From positions 1 to 55,125 of the forward strand of contig CAIPNM010000032.1 in NCBI GenBank assembly GCA_903866395.1: a stretch of 55,125 nucleotides of DNA, in the 5' to 3' direction. Source of the DNA: an uncultured bacterium (GTDB lineage: Bacteria > Pseudomonadota > Gammaproteobacteria > Burkholderiales > Burkholderiaceae_E). The translations under genes were made by a program, and so were the position numbers. This document shows positions 43,705-52,981 of this stretch, piece after piece (within the stretch, counting starts at the first letter, position 1; each line of letters starts with the position of its first letter). The notes under the pieces are model-generated. The model had not been told where the DNA came from and ran no database searches. It worked only from the letters and a program-made list of their open reading frames with translations.

Positions 43705-44899
43705 AAAGCTCCCCCACCGCCCGGTGTCGGGGCTCAAGCTGACCGCCGGACTCATCGTCACCCTGGGGCTGGCTGGCGGCATCGCCGCATGGGGCTTATC
43801 GGCCCGCGCAAGCAACGCCGACCGGTTGAGTGCGCGCGCACAGGAAGCCGCTGTACCCACCGTGCTGGTGGTCACGCCGTCGAAGCCTTCTACCAGCGTG
43901 ACGCGCTTTGAACTCCCTGGAAGGATCGAGCCGCATACGCGGGCTCCGATTTTTTCCCGTATCGCGGGCTACCTGAAGGCGTGGCATGTAGACATCGGCA
44001 CCTCGGTCACGGCCGGCCAGTTGCTGGCCGAGATTGAAACGCCTGAACTCGATCAACAAATTGCCCAGGCGCAAGCTGAACTCGCAAGCGTCCGGGCCAA
44101 CGCGGCGCTCTCACGCACGACCGCCGAGCGCTGGCAATCGCTACGCGACCAGGGCTTCGTTTCCTCCCAGGCTGTCGAGGAAAGAAAGGGCGACCTGCAG
44201 GTCAAGGAGTCGCAGGTGCGGGCTTCCCAGGCAAACGTCGATCGACTGGTTGCGCAAAAGCAGTTCTCGCGCATCGTGGCGCCCTTTGCCGGGGTGATCA
44301 CCGCCCGAAATATCGACGTCGGTGCGTTGGTCGTGGCAGGCGGATCAGCCAATACCGAACTTTTCACGCTGTCCGATATCAGCCGCGTTCGCATCTACGT
44401 CAACGTGCCACAAAACCGCGCGCTCTCCATTAAGCAGGGCGACCGCGCGAGCTTCCTCGTTCCCGAGCATCCGGGCCGCACCTGGACGGCAACCGTGCAG
44501 TCGCTCGCCCAGGTCATCGGCACGGGATCGGGCAGCATGCTCGTTCAGCTGGCCGCAGACAACACCGGGTCGAGGCTGCTGCCTGGCGGCTTCGCAAAGA
44601 TCGTCTTCGAACTTCCCCGCGATGCCTCACTCGCAGTACCCGCCGGCGCGATGATTTTCGGTGCTGCGGGCCCGCGAATCGCGGTCGTCGACGCGGAGGA
44701 TCGCGTGCGAATCCGCCGCGTGACCGTCGCCAAGGATAATGGCAACACCGTGGAACTTTCGGCTGGCGTGCAGGCCGATGACAGAGTGATCGTGAGCCCG
44801 CCCGACGGGATCGTTGAAGGCGACAAGGTGCGTGTCCGAACCGCGTCTGCGCCTTCAGGCACCTCGGCGCCCGGCGCTCCGCCACGCCGCAGTAACTGA
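43688..44899 (+). CDS. RND efflux periplasmic adaptor (HlyD/MFP family)
   Basis: 403 residues, AGGAG before the ATG. One N-terminal membrane anchor (LTAGLIVTLGLAGGIAAWGL). Lipoyl-like halves around RIEPHTRAPIFSRIAGYLKAWHVDIGTSV and RIVAPFAGVITARNIDVGALV flank an alpha-hairpin with QAQAELASVRANAALS; beta-barrel and membrane-proximal domains follow. Order permease-adaptor is reversed relative to many systems, but typical for this RND branch. Confidence 0.92.
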   Translation: MSLPLEKLPHRPVSGLKLTAGLIVTLGLAGGIAAWGLSARASNADRLSARAQEAAVPTVLVVTPSKPSTSVTRFELPGRIEPHTRAPIFSRIAGYLKAWHVDIGTSVTAGQLLAEIETPELDQQIAQAQAELASVRANAALSRTTAERWQSLRDQGFVSSQAVEERKGDLQVKESQVRASQANVDRLVAQKQFSRIVAPFAGVITARNIDVGALVVAGGSANTELFTLSDISRVRIYVNVPQNRALSIKQGDRASFLVPEHPGRTWTATVQSLAQVIGTGSGSMLVQLAADNTGSRLLPGGFAKIVFELPRDASLAVPAGAMIFGAAGPRIAVVDAEDRVRIRRVTVAKDNGNTVELSAGVQADDRVIVSPPDGIVEGDKVRVRTASAPSGTSAPGAPPRRSN

Positions 44900-44910
44900 C
44901 ACCGTGTCTC

Positions 44911-44935
44911 AGGCCTGCGCTTGCAGCGCGGGCCT
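44911..44935 (+). terminator. Hairpin after the RND operon
   Basis: 10-bp stem AGGCCTGCGC/GCGCGGGCCT (one G-T pair), loop TTGCA, 11 nt after the adaptor stop; followed by TCGCTTG, so only weakly T-rich. Confidence 0.5.
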
Positions 44936-44955
44936 TCGCTTGACGAACACGCGCC

Positions 44956-44980
44956 AAATCCAAGCATTTTGCTTGGATTT
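44956..44980 (+). other. Perfect 10-bp inverted repeat upstream of cyanate operon
   Basis: AAATCCAAGC-ATTTT-GCTTGGATTT. It could be a second terminator hairpin for the RND operon or a binding site for a regulator of the cyanate genes (about 160 nt upstream of the candidate sigma-54 promoter, a usual distance for enhancer proteins). Confidence 0.45.
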
Positions 44981-45082
44981 GCGGACATAGGCACCGAGCA
45001 AGCGCACGCGCCGCTTCAACTTGGTGCGCATCGGCGTGACATCGATCGGCCGCCGCATCCCTCCCACCTGAATTCGCTCCCG

Positions 45083-45099
45083 GCGCACCAGTTGTGCGC
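45083..45099 (+). promoter_or_regulatory. Palindrome near cyanate promoter
   Basis: GCGCAC-CAGTT-GTGCGC, about 20 nt upstream of the candidate -24 element. It resembles an NtrC-type GCAC/GTGC palindrome, but half-site spacing differs by 2 nt. Confidence 0.35.
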
Positions 45100-45118
45100 A
45101 CGCTGGCCCTTGCGCAGC

Positions 45119-45134
45119 TTGGCACGGAATCTGC
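45119..45134 (+). promoter_or_regulatory. Candidate sigma-54 promoter of the cyanate operon
   Basis: TTGGCACGGAATCTGC fits the -24/-12 consensus TTGGCACG-N4-TTGC with one mismatch (CTGC). It lies 35 nt before the ATG of the binding protein. It suggests NtrC-dependent expression under nitrogen limitation. Confidence 0.55.
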
Positions 45135-45169
45135 GGTACTCGCAGCAGAATCTAACCCCGGAGCCTCTC

Positions 45170-46525
45170 ATGTCACTCTTTTCAAATCCGTTTGACAGCC
45201 GCATTCGCCTCCACTGCAGCTGCGGGTCACACGCGAACCAGAGCGAGCATGATGCGGCGCAGGCCGACACGGAAGCTCTCGGCAGTCGCGCGGTCGAGCA
45301 GGCTGTGGTTCGAGCCCTGTTTCCCAATGATTCGGTTCGGCGCTCGTTTCTGAGTGCAGTCGGTGCACCAACGGCGATCGCTGCGATTTCGTCCCTGTTC
45401 CCCCTGACCGCCGCAAAGGAAGCCTTCGCACAGGCGGCTGGCGCCCCGGAAAAGCGCGATCTGAAGGTGGGCTTCATCCCCATCACCTGTGCCACGCCCA
45501 TCATCATGGCGCACCCGATGGGCTTTTACTCAAAGCAGGGACTCAATGTCGAGGTGATCAAAACCGCTGGCTGGGCCGTGATTCGCGACAAGACGCTCAA
45601 CAAGGAGTACGACGCCGCGCATATGCTGTCACCGATGCCGATCGCGATCTCGCTCGGTCTCGGCGCAGCCCCACAGGCGTACGCCATGCCGGCCGTTGAA
45701 AACATCAACGGTCAGGCCATCACGCTCGCAGTCAAGCACAAGGACAAACGCGATCCCAAGCAGTGGAAGGGTTTTCGCTTCGCTGTCCCGTTTGACTATT
45801 CGATGCACAACTATCTGCTGCGTTATTACCTCGCCGAGGCCGGGTTAGACCCGGATCGCGACGTACAGATCCGCTCAGTGCCGCCACCCGAGATGGTCGC
45901 GAACATGCGCGCTGACAACATCGATGGCTTTCTTGCTCCCGACCCGGTCAATCAACGCGCCGTCTACGATGGTGTCGGGTTTATTCACATGCTGTCGAAG
46001 GAACTCTGGGACGGGCATCCCTGCTGCGCATTTGCCGCGAGCAAGCAGTTCATCACCTCAATGCCCAACACCTATGGCGCTCTGCTGCGCGCCATCATCG
46101 AAGCCACCGCTTACGCGTCCAAGCAAGAGAACCGTAAGGAAATTGCAGCCGCCATCGCACCAGCCAATTACCTCAATCAACCCGTGACCGTGGTGGAGCA
46201 GGTGCTCACAGGCACCTTCGCCGACGGTCTGGGCGGTGTTCGTAAGGTGCCCGACCGCATCAGCTTCGATCCGTTTCCCTGGGAGTCGTTTGCGGTCTGG
46301 ATCCTCACGCAGATGCAGCGCTGGGGACAGCTGAAGGGCGATGTCGATTATCAGAAGGTTGCCCAGGAAGTGTTCCTCGCAACCGATGCGCGTCGCCTAA
46401 TGAAGGAAGCAGGTCTCACGGCACCAGACCGAAATTCGCGGGGCTTCTCGGTGATGGGTAAGCCCTTCGATCCCCAGAAGCCCAAGGAGTATTTGGACAG
46501 CTTCAAGATCCGGCGGTCGGCATGA
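45170..46525 (+). CDS. ABC transporter substrate-binding protein, NrtA/CmpA/CynA type
   Basis: 451 residues. A Cys/His-rich N-terminal motif (CSCGSHANQSEHD) precedes a Tat-like signal (SVRRSFLSAVGAP...AFAQ). The mature protein starts LKVGFIPITCATPIIMAHPMGFY and contains GFLAPDPVNQRAVYDGVGFIH, matching receptors for nitrate, bicarbonate or cyanate. Genetic linkage to cyanase argues for cyanate. The stop overlaps the permease start by 4 nt. Confidence 0.9.
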   Translation: MSLFSNPFDSRIRLHCSCGSHANQSEHDAAQADTEALGSRAVEQAVVRALFPNDSVRRSFLSAVGAPTAIAAISSLFPLTAAKEAFAQAAGAPEKRDLKVGFIPITCATPIIMAHPMGFYSKQGLNVEVIKTAGWAVIRDKTLNKEYDAAHMLSPMPIAISLGLGAAPQAYAMPAVENINGQAITLAVKHKDKRDPKQWKGFRFAVPFDYSMHNYLLRYYLAEAGLDPDRDVQIRSVPPPEMVANMRADNIDGFLAPDPVNQRAVYDGVGFIHMLSKELWDGHPCCAFAASKQFITSMPNTYGALLRAIIEATAYASKQENRKEIAAAIAPANYLNQPVTVVEQVLTGTFADGLGGVRKVPDRISFDPFPWESFAVWILTQMQRWGQLKGDVDYQKVAQEVFLATDARRLMKEAGLTAPDRNSRGFSVMGKPFDPQKPKEYLDSFKIRRSA

Positions 46526-47370
46526 GTCGACTTGCGCCCGAGCGCATCCGCGCGCTCATCGTCAGCCTTCTGATCCTCGCCTGCTTTATTGGCGCGTGGC
46601 ACATCGCCACCACCCCCACTGCGGGGAGCGTGAAAGTCGATGAGGAATACGCCAAGTTGGTGGGCGCTGCCGCCGCCACCGGACAGAAGTCAACCTTTCC
46701 GACTCCTGCTGACTTCGTTCGCACGATTGGCGGGCACCTTGCCAACCCCTTCTACGACAACGGTCCCAACGACAAGGGCTTGGGGATTCAACTCGCCTAT
46801 TCCGTTGCCCGGGTCGCCGCGGGCTTCGCGCTGGCCGCGCTGGTTGCCATACCGCTGGGTTTCGTCATTGGCATGTCGCGCGTGCTCTACACCGCGCTCG
46901 ACCCTTTCATTCAGGTGTTAAAGCCAATCTCGCCCCTCGCCTGGATGCCACTTGCCCTCTTCACACTGAAGGACTCGAGCATATCGGCCATCTTTGTGAT
47001 TTTCGTCTGTTCGATCTGGCCCATGCTGATCAACACGGCCTTTGGGGTGGCCTCAGTTCGAAGGGAGTGGCTGGATGTATCGCGCACGCTGGAGGTGGGT
47101 GCGCTACGGAAGGCCTTCCTGGTGATTCTGCCGGCCGCGGCGCCCACGATCATGACCGGGATGCGGATCTCGATCGGCATTGCCTGGCTGGTCATTGTGG
47201 CCGCCGAGATGTTGGTTGGCGGTACGGGAATCGGCTACTTCGTCTGGAATGAGTGGAACAACCTTTCCATTACCAACATCCTCACCGCGATTCTTCTCAT
47301 CGGATTGGTAGGCATGCTGCTCGACCTCGGCGTTGCCCGCTTGCAGCGACTCGTCACCTACCGCGACTGA
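46522..47370 (+). CDS. ABC transporter permease, NrtB/CynB type
   Basis: 282-residue inner-membrane subunit with about six helices. The EAA loop, DVSRTLEVGALRKAFLVILPAAAPTIMTGM, contacts the ATPase; PISPLAWMPLALFTLK precedes it. An N-terminal helix (IVSLLILACFIGAWHIA) and a periplasmic stretch are typical of NrtB-like proteins. Its stop lies 6 nt before the ATPase gene. Confidence 0.92.
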   Translation: MSRLAPERIRALIVSLLILACFIGAWHIATTPTAGSVKVDEEYAKLVGAAAATGQKSTFPTPADFVRTIGGHLANPFYDNGPNDKGLGIQLAYSVARVAAGFALAALVAIPLGFVIGMSRVLYTALDPFIQVLKPISPLAWMPLALFTLKDSSISAIFVIFVCSIWPMLINTAFGVASVRREWLDVSRTLEVGALRKAFLVILPAAAPTIMTGMRISIGIAWLVIVAAEMLVGGTGIGYFVWNEWNNLSITNILTAILLIGLVGMLLDLGVARLQRLVTYRD

Positions 47371-47376
47371 CAGGCA

Positions 47377-48291
47377 ATGACCATGGACATGAGCGAGCCC
47401 CAACGACTTGCCGCCGGCGCTGCCGGTAAAGCCGGCCGTGGCTTCCTGCGAGTAGAGCATCTGAAGAAGTCATTCCCCGCCCTCCAGGGCAAGGGCGAGA
47501 CCGTGATCTTTGATGATGTGAATTTCGCGATTGAGCGCGGCGAATTTGTTTGCATCATCGGCCACTCGGGCTGCGGTAAGACCACCATCCTGAACGTCCT
47601 GGCCGGACTCGAGCAACCCACCGGCGGGCACGCCTTCATTGATGGGCGCTCCATCGAAGGGCCCAGCCTTGACCGCGGTGTGGTGTTTCAATCGCATGCG
47701 CTCATGCCCTGGATGAGCGTGCGCGGCAATATTGCATTTGCCGTGCGCTCCCGGCATCCCGACTGGTCGCGCGAACAAGTCGAATCGCACGTGCAGCGCT
47801 TCATCGACATGGTGCACCTGGGTGGCTCGGAGAATAAAAAGCCGGCGCAGTTGTCCGGCGGCATGAAGCAGCGGGTGGGGATCGCGCGGGCGTTCTCCAT
47901 TCAACCCAAGATGCTCCTACTCGACGAGCCATTCGGCGCGCTCGACGCACTCACTCGAGGAAGCATTCAGGATGAGTTGGTCGGCATCGTGCGTGAAACA
48001 CGGCAGACCGTGTTCATGATCACCCACGACGTTGACGAAGCGATCCTGCTGGCTGACCGGATCTTTCTGATGAGCAACGGCCCGGGCGCAGTGATTGCTG
48101 AAATCGTCGAGAACCCGTTGCCGCGTCACCGCACCCGCGCCACGTTGCACCGCGAAGAGGGCTACTACGCGGTTCGTAATCATTTAATCGACTTCCTGGT
48201 CAACCGATCAGCTGACTATGCGGCGCGCGCTCGGGCTGGCGCCTGGACACCTGTTCGTGTGCGCCCCGGCGTCGCCCAATCATCAACCTGA
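47377..48291 (+). CDS. ABC transporter ATPase, NrtD/CynD type
   Basis: 304 residues. Walker A GHSGCGKTT, Q-loop VVFQSHALMPWMSV, signature LSGGMKQRVGIARA, Walker B MLLLDEP and H-loop ITHDVDEA are all intact. A short C-terminal extension follows the NBD and lacks the receptor-like domain of NrtC. ATG 47377 is taken; an in-frame ATG at 47383 is an alternative. Cyanase follows by 34 nt. Confidence 0.93.
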   Translation: MTMDMSEPQRLAAGAAGKAGRGFLRVEHLKKSFPALQGKGETVIFDDVNFAIERGEFVCIIGHSGCGKTTILNVLAGLEQPTGGHAFIDGRSIEGPSLDRGVVFQSHALMPWMSVRGNIAFAVRSRHPDWSREQVESHVQRFIDMVHLGGSENKKPAQLSGGMKQRVGIARAFSIQPKMLLLDEPFGALDALTRGSIQDELVGIVRETRQTVFMITHDVDEAILLADRIFLMSNGPGAVIAEIVENPLPRHRTRATLHREEGYYAVRNHLIDFLVNRSADYAARARAGAWTPVRVRPGVAQSST

Positions 48292-48325
48292 CCTTTCTTT
48301 TCACCTGATCTCAAGGATTGCTCAC

Positions 48326-48817
48326 ATGGCTGCTAGCAAGACATCTTCCAAAAAGTGGACGGGCGCGAAGCCGATGACCCGTGAAGACGTCACCGATCTC
48401 ATCTACTCCACCAAGGTTCAAAAGGGCATCAAGTGGGCTGACGTTGCCAAGAAGATCGGCCACTCGAAAGAATGGGTCACCGCGGCGTGCCTGGGACAGA
48501 TGACGCTTACCGTCGATCAGGCGAAATCAATCGCCAAGATCTTCGATCTGCCCACCGACGCGGTCGCACTGCTCCAGGCAGTGCCCTACAAGGGGTCGCT
48601 GCGCTCGTCCGTGCCTACCGATCCGCTGATTTATCGCTGGTATGAAATCGTTAATGTCTATGGAACTACCATCAAGGAACTGATCCACGAGGAGTTCGGC
48701 GACGGCATCATGAGCGCCATCGACTTCTCCATGGACATTACCCGCGAGCCCGACCCCAAGGGCGATCGTGTGAATGTGGTGCTGTCGGGCAAATTCCTGC
48801 CCTACAAGACCTACTGA
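48326..48817 (+). CDS. cynS: Cyanate hydratase (cyanase)
   Basis: 163 residues. AAGGA precedes ATG 48326; the frame extends 36 codons into the ATPase gene without family similarity. Catalytic residues align exactly with E. coli Arg96, Glu99 and Ser122: Arg104 and Glu107 in YRWYEIV and Ser130 in GIMSAIDF (spacings 3 and 23). It converts cyanate plus bicarbonate to ammonia and CO2 in the cytoplasm; decamer expected. The carbonic anhydrase gene that often accompanies it (cynT) is absent here. Confidence 0.97.
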   Translation: MAASKTSSKKWTGAKPMTREDVTDLIYSTKVQKGIKWADVAKKIGHSKEWVTAACLGQMTLTVDQAKSIAKIFDLPTDAVALLQAVPYKGSLRSSVPTDPLIYRWYEIVNVYGTTIKELIHEEFGDGIMSAIDFSMDITREPDPKGDRVNVVLSGKFLPYKTY

Positions 48818-48821
48818 CGCG

Positions 48822-49775
48822 TCAGTCCACCTTGATACCCGCATCGCGCACCACTTTGCCCCATTTGGCAACCTCGGCCGCGATGTAGGTTCTGAGCGCC
48901 GCGCGATCGAGCGGCTGAATGGCAAGAGACTGTTTGGCGAATTTTTCGGTGATGTCCTGACTCTGCAGCGCCCGATTGAACTCATCGTTCAGGCGCTGTA
49001 GAACCGCCTGGGGTGTGGCCGCTGGAGCAAACACGGCGAACCACGTGCTGGCTTCAAAGCCCGGGTAGCCCGATTCAGCCACTGTCGGTACATCGGGCAG
49101 CACCGGGCTTCGCTGCAGCGACATCACGGCGATGGGGCGAACCTTGCCGCTCTTTGCGTGCGGCACCACGGGCGGCATGGATGTGCTGCCAACCGGAACG
49201 GCTCCACCAATCACCGCGACCGATGCCGCGGCAGGCTGATGCGGTACGTGTGTGATGTCGACGCCGGCCAGGCTACGAAATAGCAACTCTGCCCCCAAGT
49301 GCGTGGTGGTGCCGTTTCCCGACGAGGCGTAAGAGAGCGGCGCGGTCCGCGCAAGCGCAATCAACTCTGCCAGGTTGGTGGCCTTTAACGATGGGTTTAC
49401 AAACAAAAGATTGGGTGTGACCCCTGCCATCGCAACCGGCTCGAAGTCCTTCATCAGGTCATAGCCTGCATTGCGGAAAAGCGAGGGATTGACCGAGACC
49501 GCTACGCTATGAAACAGGAGCGTATGGCCATCGGGCGTCGCTGCCTTCACCTGCTGGGTGGCGATATTTCCACCAGCACCGGGTTTGTTCTCCACCACCA
49601 TGGGCTGACCCAGCGCTGTCCCCATCGGTTCGGCGAGCATGCGCGCGATGAGGTCGGTGGATGACCCGGGAGCAAACGCCACGGTGACACGAACAGGTTT
49701 ATCAGGAAACGCCGCCCAAGCGGGCGCTGCAGCAAGCGCGGTCGCAAGCAGACCAGACAAGTAAAGCATCTTCAC
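48822..49775 (-). CDS. Bug-family receptor converging on cynS
   Basis: 317 residues from GTG 49775 (GGAGG upstream; ATG 49769 is an alternative). Leader MLYLSGLLATALAAAPAWA. Blocks FPDKPVRVTVAFAPGSSTD, VVENKPGAGG and TPDGHTLLF. Only 4 nt separate its stop from the cynS stop. It precedes no transporter gene. Ligand unknown. Confidence 0.92.
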   Translation of the reverse strand: MKMLYLSGLLATALAAAPAWAAFPDKPVRVTVAFAPGSSTDLIARMLAEPMGTALGQPMVVENKPGAGGNIATQQVKAATPDGHTLLFHSVAVSVNPSLFRNAGYDLMKDFEPVAMAGVTPNLLFVNPSLKATNLAELIALARTAPLSYASSGNGTTTHLGAELLFRSLAGVDITHVPHQPAAASVAVIGGAVPVGSTSMPPVVPHAKSGKVRPIAVMSLQRSPVLPDVPTVAESGYPGFEASTWFAVFAPAATPQAVLQRLNDEFNRALQSQDITEKFAKQSLAIQPLDRAALRTYIAAEVAKWGKVVRDAGIKVD

Positions 49776-49906
49776 GGATCAACCCTCCTCATCAGCAATC
49801 CATCTCCCCGACGCGGGACTTGGCGTGCCACCCATGGCGGCGCGTCAGCATTGAGTCTATCGGTCTCGCGCGAGGCCGTCCATGTGGGGGGAGGCCGCGA
49901 TCCTGC

Positions 49907-51766
49907 TCACGGCGCGCACCATTCAGCCGGCACCTCGATCTCAAGCTCGAGTGCTTGCTGGCCGTAAGCTTTTCCGAGCGCATCGATCTGCCGCGAGGCC
50001 ATGCCCCCGCCGCCCAGCGCGCGATGCATCAGAAAATTCAACGCGTGCAAGCCTGGCACCTCAAACCGCTCGATCGGCCCGTGAACCCTATCGGCGAAAT
50101 GCTCCGACACGCGAGCCACCGTCACCTGATCTCGCAGCCACGCGAAATGCTCGGGCTCCCGGCACAGGATCGCCACATTCACGCTGTCACCTTTGTCACC
50201 AGAGCGCGCATGCGCGAAGCGTCGGAGAGGCACTCGACAGGTAGCGCGGTCAGTCGATAAAGAAGCCGCCGAATGTTGTGATGCGCCGCTCGTGTCGGCC
50301 GCCTGCCTCGCCTCGATACGCGGCCTTTCAAGCGGCACATCCACAGGAAGAGGAAGTGGGACCGTGAGCCGCGAATCCGAACCGATTTGTACCGTAGAGT
50401 CGGGCATACGATGCTTGTCTACCAGGAAGCTGAACAGGCGCACGATAGGCGTGGGTTTCGGCCGTCCACCGATCAGAGCCGCCGTACCTTGTGCGAAGCT
50501 GAGCGCGGAGGACCCCACCTCGCGCGCGAACAGGTTAAGCGCTTTCGGGTCACGATGATCGACGACCAGACGAAGGACCACCTCTCGCGTCCCGCGCGCG
50601 CGCGTGCGGCGGCCGTAACTGGCTTCAGCACCAAGCACCTCCACATGGACCGCATCAAAATCGGGCCACTGCAGAGATTGGAACAGCGTGCGGGCGCGCT
50701 TCACCAGCGCATCGGCGCTTCGCTCTGCCTTCGCCACCGCTTCTTCGCCAATAATCACAATCATTGCGGTGGCCCGCCAACCCGACTGCCAGGTCGCCGA
50801 GACCTTCAGGCTCGAGGTGGGCGGATAGCCGCGGACACCAGTGACCCGCACGCAGTCGAGGCCCACCTGTTCGAGGTGTACCTGCGAAAAGTCGGCGACC
50901 ACATCGGGCAACACATAGGCCGCTGGATCTCCCACCTCGTAGAGCACTTGTTCGGCAACGGTCTGTGGCGTGACGAGACCGCCGGTTGACGCTGGCTTTC
51001 CCAGGGTGAAACTGCCGTCGGGTTGACACGTTGCGATCGGATACCCGATGGACGCCCAGTCTGGCACCTCGCGCCAGTCGGTCAACAGGCCGCCGGTTGC
51101 CTGTGGACCGCATTCAAGGAGATGCCCGACCAGGCTGCCCGCGGCGAGGCGATCATAGTCATGCCCCTGCCATCCAAAGGCGTGAATCAGCGCACCAAGC
51201 GCAAGCGCACTATCCACGCAGCGACCGGTGATGACAATATCGGCGCCGGCATCCAGCGCAACCGCAATGGGCTCCGCACCGAGGTATGCATTGGCGGTCA
51301 GCATTTTGGGGGGGATGGGTTCGCCCGTCTGCCACTCGCGCGTGCCCTCAGCACGGAGCGAATCCAACATGGGCATCAGGTCATCACCCTCCACCACGGC
51401 CACCTTGAGCGGAAGACCCGACTGCGCAATCAACTGCTCGAGCGCCCGCTTGCAGGCCTGCGGGTTCACGCCCCCGGCATTGGTCACCACGCGCACGCGG
51501 CGCCGGGCAATCTCATTGAGATGCGGGCTCAGGTAGCTCACAAAATCGGGCGGGTACCCTGCTTCGGGGTCTTTCGCGCGCGCCCGCGCGAGGAGCGACA
51601 TGGTGACCTCAGCCAGGTAATCCATCATCAGGATATCGACCCCTGCGGCAAGGAGCGGCCCGATTCCGATTGGACTGTCGCCCCATGCGCCCGAGGCGCC
51701 CCCGATACGAAGCACATCCCACCGGCCGCGCGTGAAGCGGCCAGCGGTCGGCTGACCGTTGCTCAC
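49907..51766 (-). CDS. AtuA-like (DUF1446) protein
   Basis: 619 residues from GTG 51766 overlapping the CoA transferase stop (GTGA). The N-terminal DUF1446 domain (about 1-460) starts VLRIGGASGAWGDSPIG and contains DYLAEVTMSLLARAR, VVTNAGGVNP and ITGRCVDSALALGAL. The C-terminal ferredoxin-like domain begins RRFAHARSGDKGDSVNVAI. AtuA belongs to the acyclic terpene utilization pathway in Pseudomonas but its reaction is not settled; linkage to CoA enzymes suggests acyl-CoA catabolism. Confidence 0.88.
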   Translation of the reverse strand: MSNGQPTAGRFTRGRWDVLRIGGASGAWGDSPIGIGPLLAAGVDILMMDYLAEVTMSLLARARAKDPEAGYPPDFVSYLSPHLNEIARRRVRVVTNAGGVNPQACKRALEQLIAQSGLPLKVAVVEGDDLMPMLDSLRAEGTREWQTGEPIPPKMLTANAYLGAEPIAVALDAGADIVITGRCVDSALALGALIHAFGWQGHDYDRLAAGSLVGHLLECGPQATGGLLTDWREVPDWASIGYPIATCQPDGSFTLGKPASTGGLVTPQTVAEQVLYEVGDPAAYVLPDVVADFSQVHLEQVGLDCVRVTGVRGYPPTSSLKVSATWQSGWRATAMIVIIGEEAVAKAERSADALVKRARTLFQSLQWPDFDAVHVEVLGAEASYGRRTRARGTREVVLRLVVDHRDPKALNLFAREVGSSALSFAQGTAALIGGRPKPTPIVRLFSFLVDKHRMPDSTVQIGSDSRLTVPLPLPVDVPLERPRIEARQAADTSGASQHSAASLSTDRATCRVPLRRFAHARSGDKGDSVNVAILCREPEHFAWLRDQVTVARVSEHFADRVHGPIERFEVPGLHALNFLMHRALGGGGMASRQIDALGKAYGQQALELEIEVPAEWCAP

Positions 51767-52959
51767 CGGTTGCCCTCGGTGGGTGGCTTCGCGAGACTGC
51801 GCGATCGCGCCTCAGCGAGCACCTCCTCCGTATGCTCACCCAAGCGCGGTGCGTGCCGTCGTACAGACGCCGGCGACCCAGAGAAGCGAACCGGGAACCG
51901 CGACTGCCGAAGCGTCCCTTCGCTGGGATGCTGCACGGGCGAGAAAAGCGCTACCGCGCGAACATGGGGATCATCGGGGAGCGAATCGAGCGTATTGACT
52001 TTGCCGCAGGGCAGATCGATTTCGCGAAGCATCGTGATCCAGTCCTCCGTTGAACGGGTGCAGAAAAAACCCGCAAGCAGTTGACCGCAGGCCTCGGCAT
52101 TGACGGTGCGCGCCTGCAGCGTCGCGAACCGGGGATCCGTATCAAGAAGGGTTGGCATCCCGACCAGAGCGGAAAAGGTACGCCAGTGCGCGTCGGTATA
52201 GATCACCACCGCCAGCCAGCCATCACTCGTGCGATAGGGTCCCCGATGGCGCGACATCAAGCGCGCATAACCCGCCGGGCCAAGCGCCGGAACGAACGCT
52301 TCCCCGCCGCTGTGGTCTCCCATCACAAACTGCACCATGGTCTCGAACATCGGCACTTCAATTGACTGGCCTTCACCCGTACGCTGCCGATGATGAAGCG
52401 CTGCAATGATCGATAGCGCCAGATAAAGTCCTACGATCCGATCGCAGATGTTTGCGGGAACATAGCGCGGTGATCCATCCAGCGCCTGGAATAAGCCCGC
52501 GATGCCGCTCGCGGCCTGCATCAGGTCGTCGTACACGGGCAGTCCGCTGCCCGGCCCACCCTCGCCATACCCGACAGCGCAGACATGGATCAGTGCTGGA
52601 TTCACGCTGCGGAGCGCTTCCTCGTGGAGACCCAGGCGCTGAATCGCATTCGGTCGGATATTGCTCACGAACACATCGCAGTCGGCAGCAAGAAGCAGCG
52701 CCGCATTGCGCCCCTCTGCGGTTTTCAGGTCGAGACTTACGCTACGTTTGTTTCGATTGGCCTGAAGATAGAGGGGCCCCATGGCCTCATGGCGTTGCGG
52801 ACCAATACGCCGCAAGGCGTCGCCCTCGGGTGCCTCGACCTTGATCACATCGGCACCCAGGTCGCCCAAGATCTGGGTTGCGCTGGGGCCCATGACAATC
52901 GTCGTGAGATCAAAAATCCGAACCCCGTGGAGGGGGCCTACACGGTCTGGCGTATCCAT
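51763..52959 (-). CDS. Class III (CaiB/BaiF) CoA transferase
   Basis: 398 residues. N-terminal VRIFDLTTIVMGPSATQILGDLGADVIKVEAPEGD is the family hallmark, and the catalytic Asp lies in PVYDDLMQAASG. It transfers CoA from a donor acyl-CoA to a carboxylic acid. First gene of the minus-strand pair with the AtuA-like protein, translationally coupled to it, and 22 nt downstream of a cupin gene, so all three may form one transcript. Confidence 0.92.
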   Translation of the reverse strand: MDTPDRVGPLHGVRIFDLTTIVMGPSATQILGDLGADVIKVEAPEGDALRRIGPQRHEAMGPLYLQANRNKRSVSLDLKTAEGRNAALLLAADCDVFVSNIRPNAIQRLGLHEEALRSVNPALIHVCAVGYGEGGPGSGLPVYDDLMQAASGIAGLFQALDGSPRYVPANICDRIVGLYLALSIIAALHHRQRTGEGQSIEVPMFETMVQFVMGDHSGGEAFVPALGPAGYARLMSRHRGPYRTSDGWLAVVIYTDAHWRTFSALVGMPTLLDTDPRFATLQARTVNAEACGQLLAGFFCTRSTEDWITMLREIDLPCGKVNTLDSLPDDPHVRAVALFSPVQHPSEGTLRQSRFPVRFSGSPASVRRHAPRLGEHTEEVLAEARSRSLAKPPTEGNR

Positions 52960-52981
52960 TTGAGCGGCTGCTGGCAGGCGG

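Noticed and set aside
45083-45099. Canonical NtrC binding site
   Set aside because: Half-sites are 2 nt off the normal spacing, so it is listed only as a palindrome.
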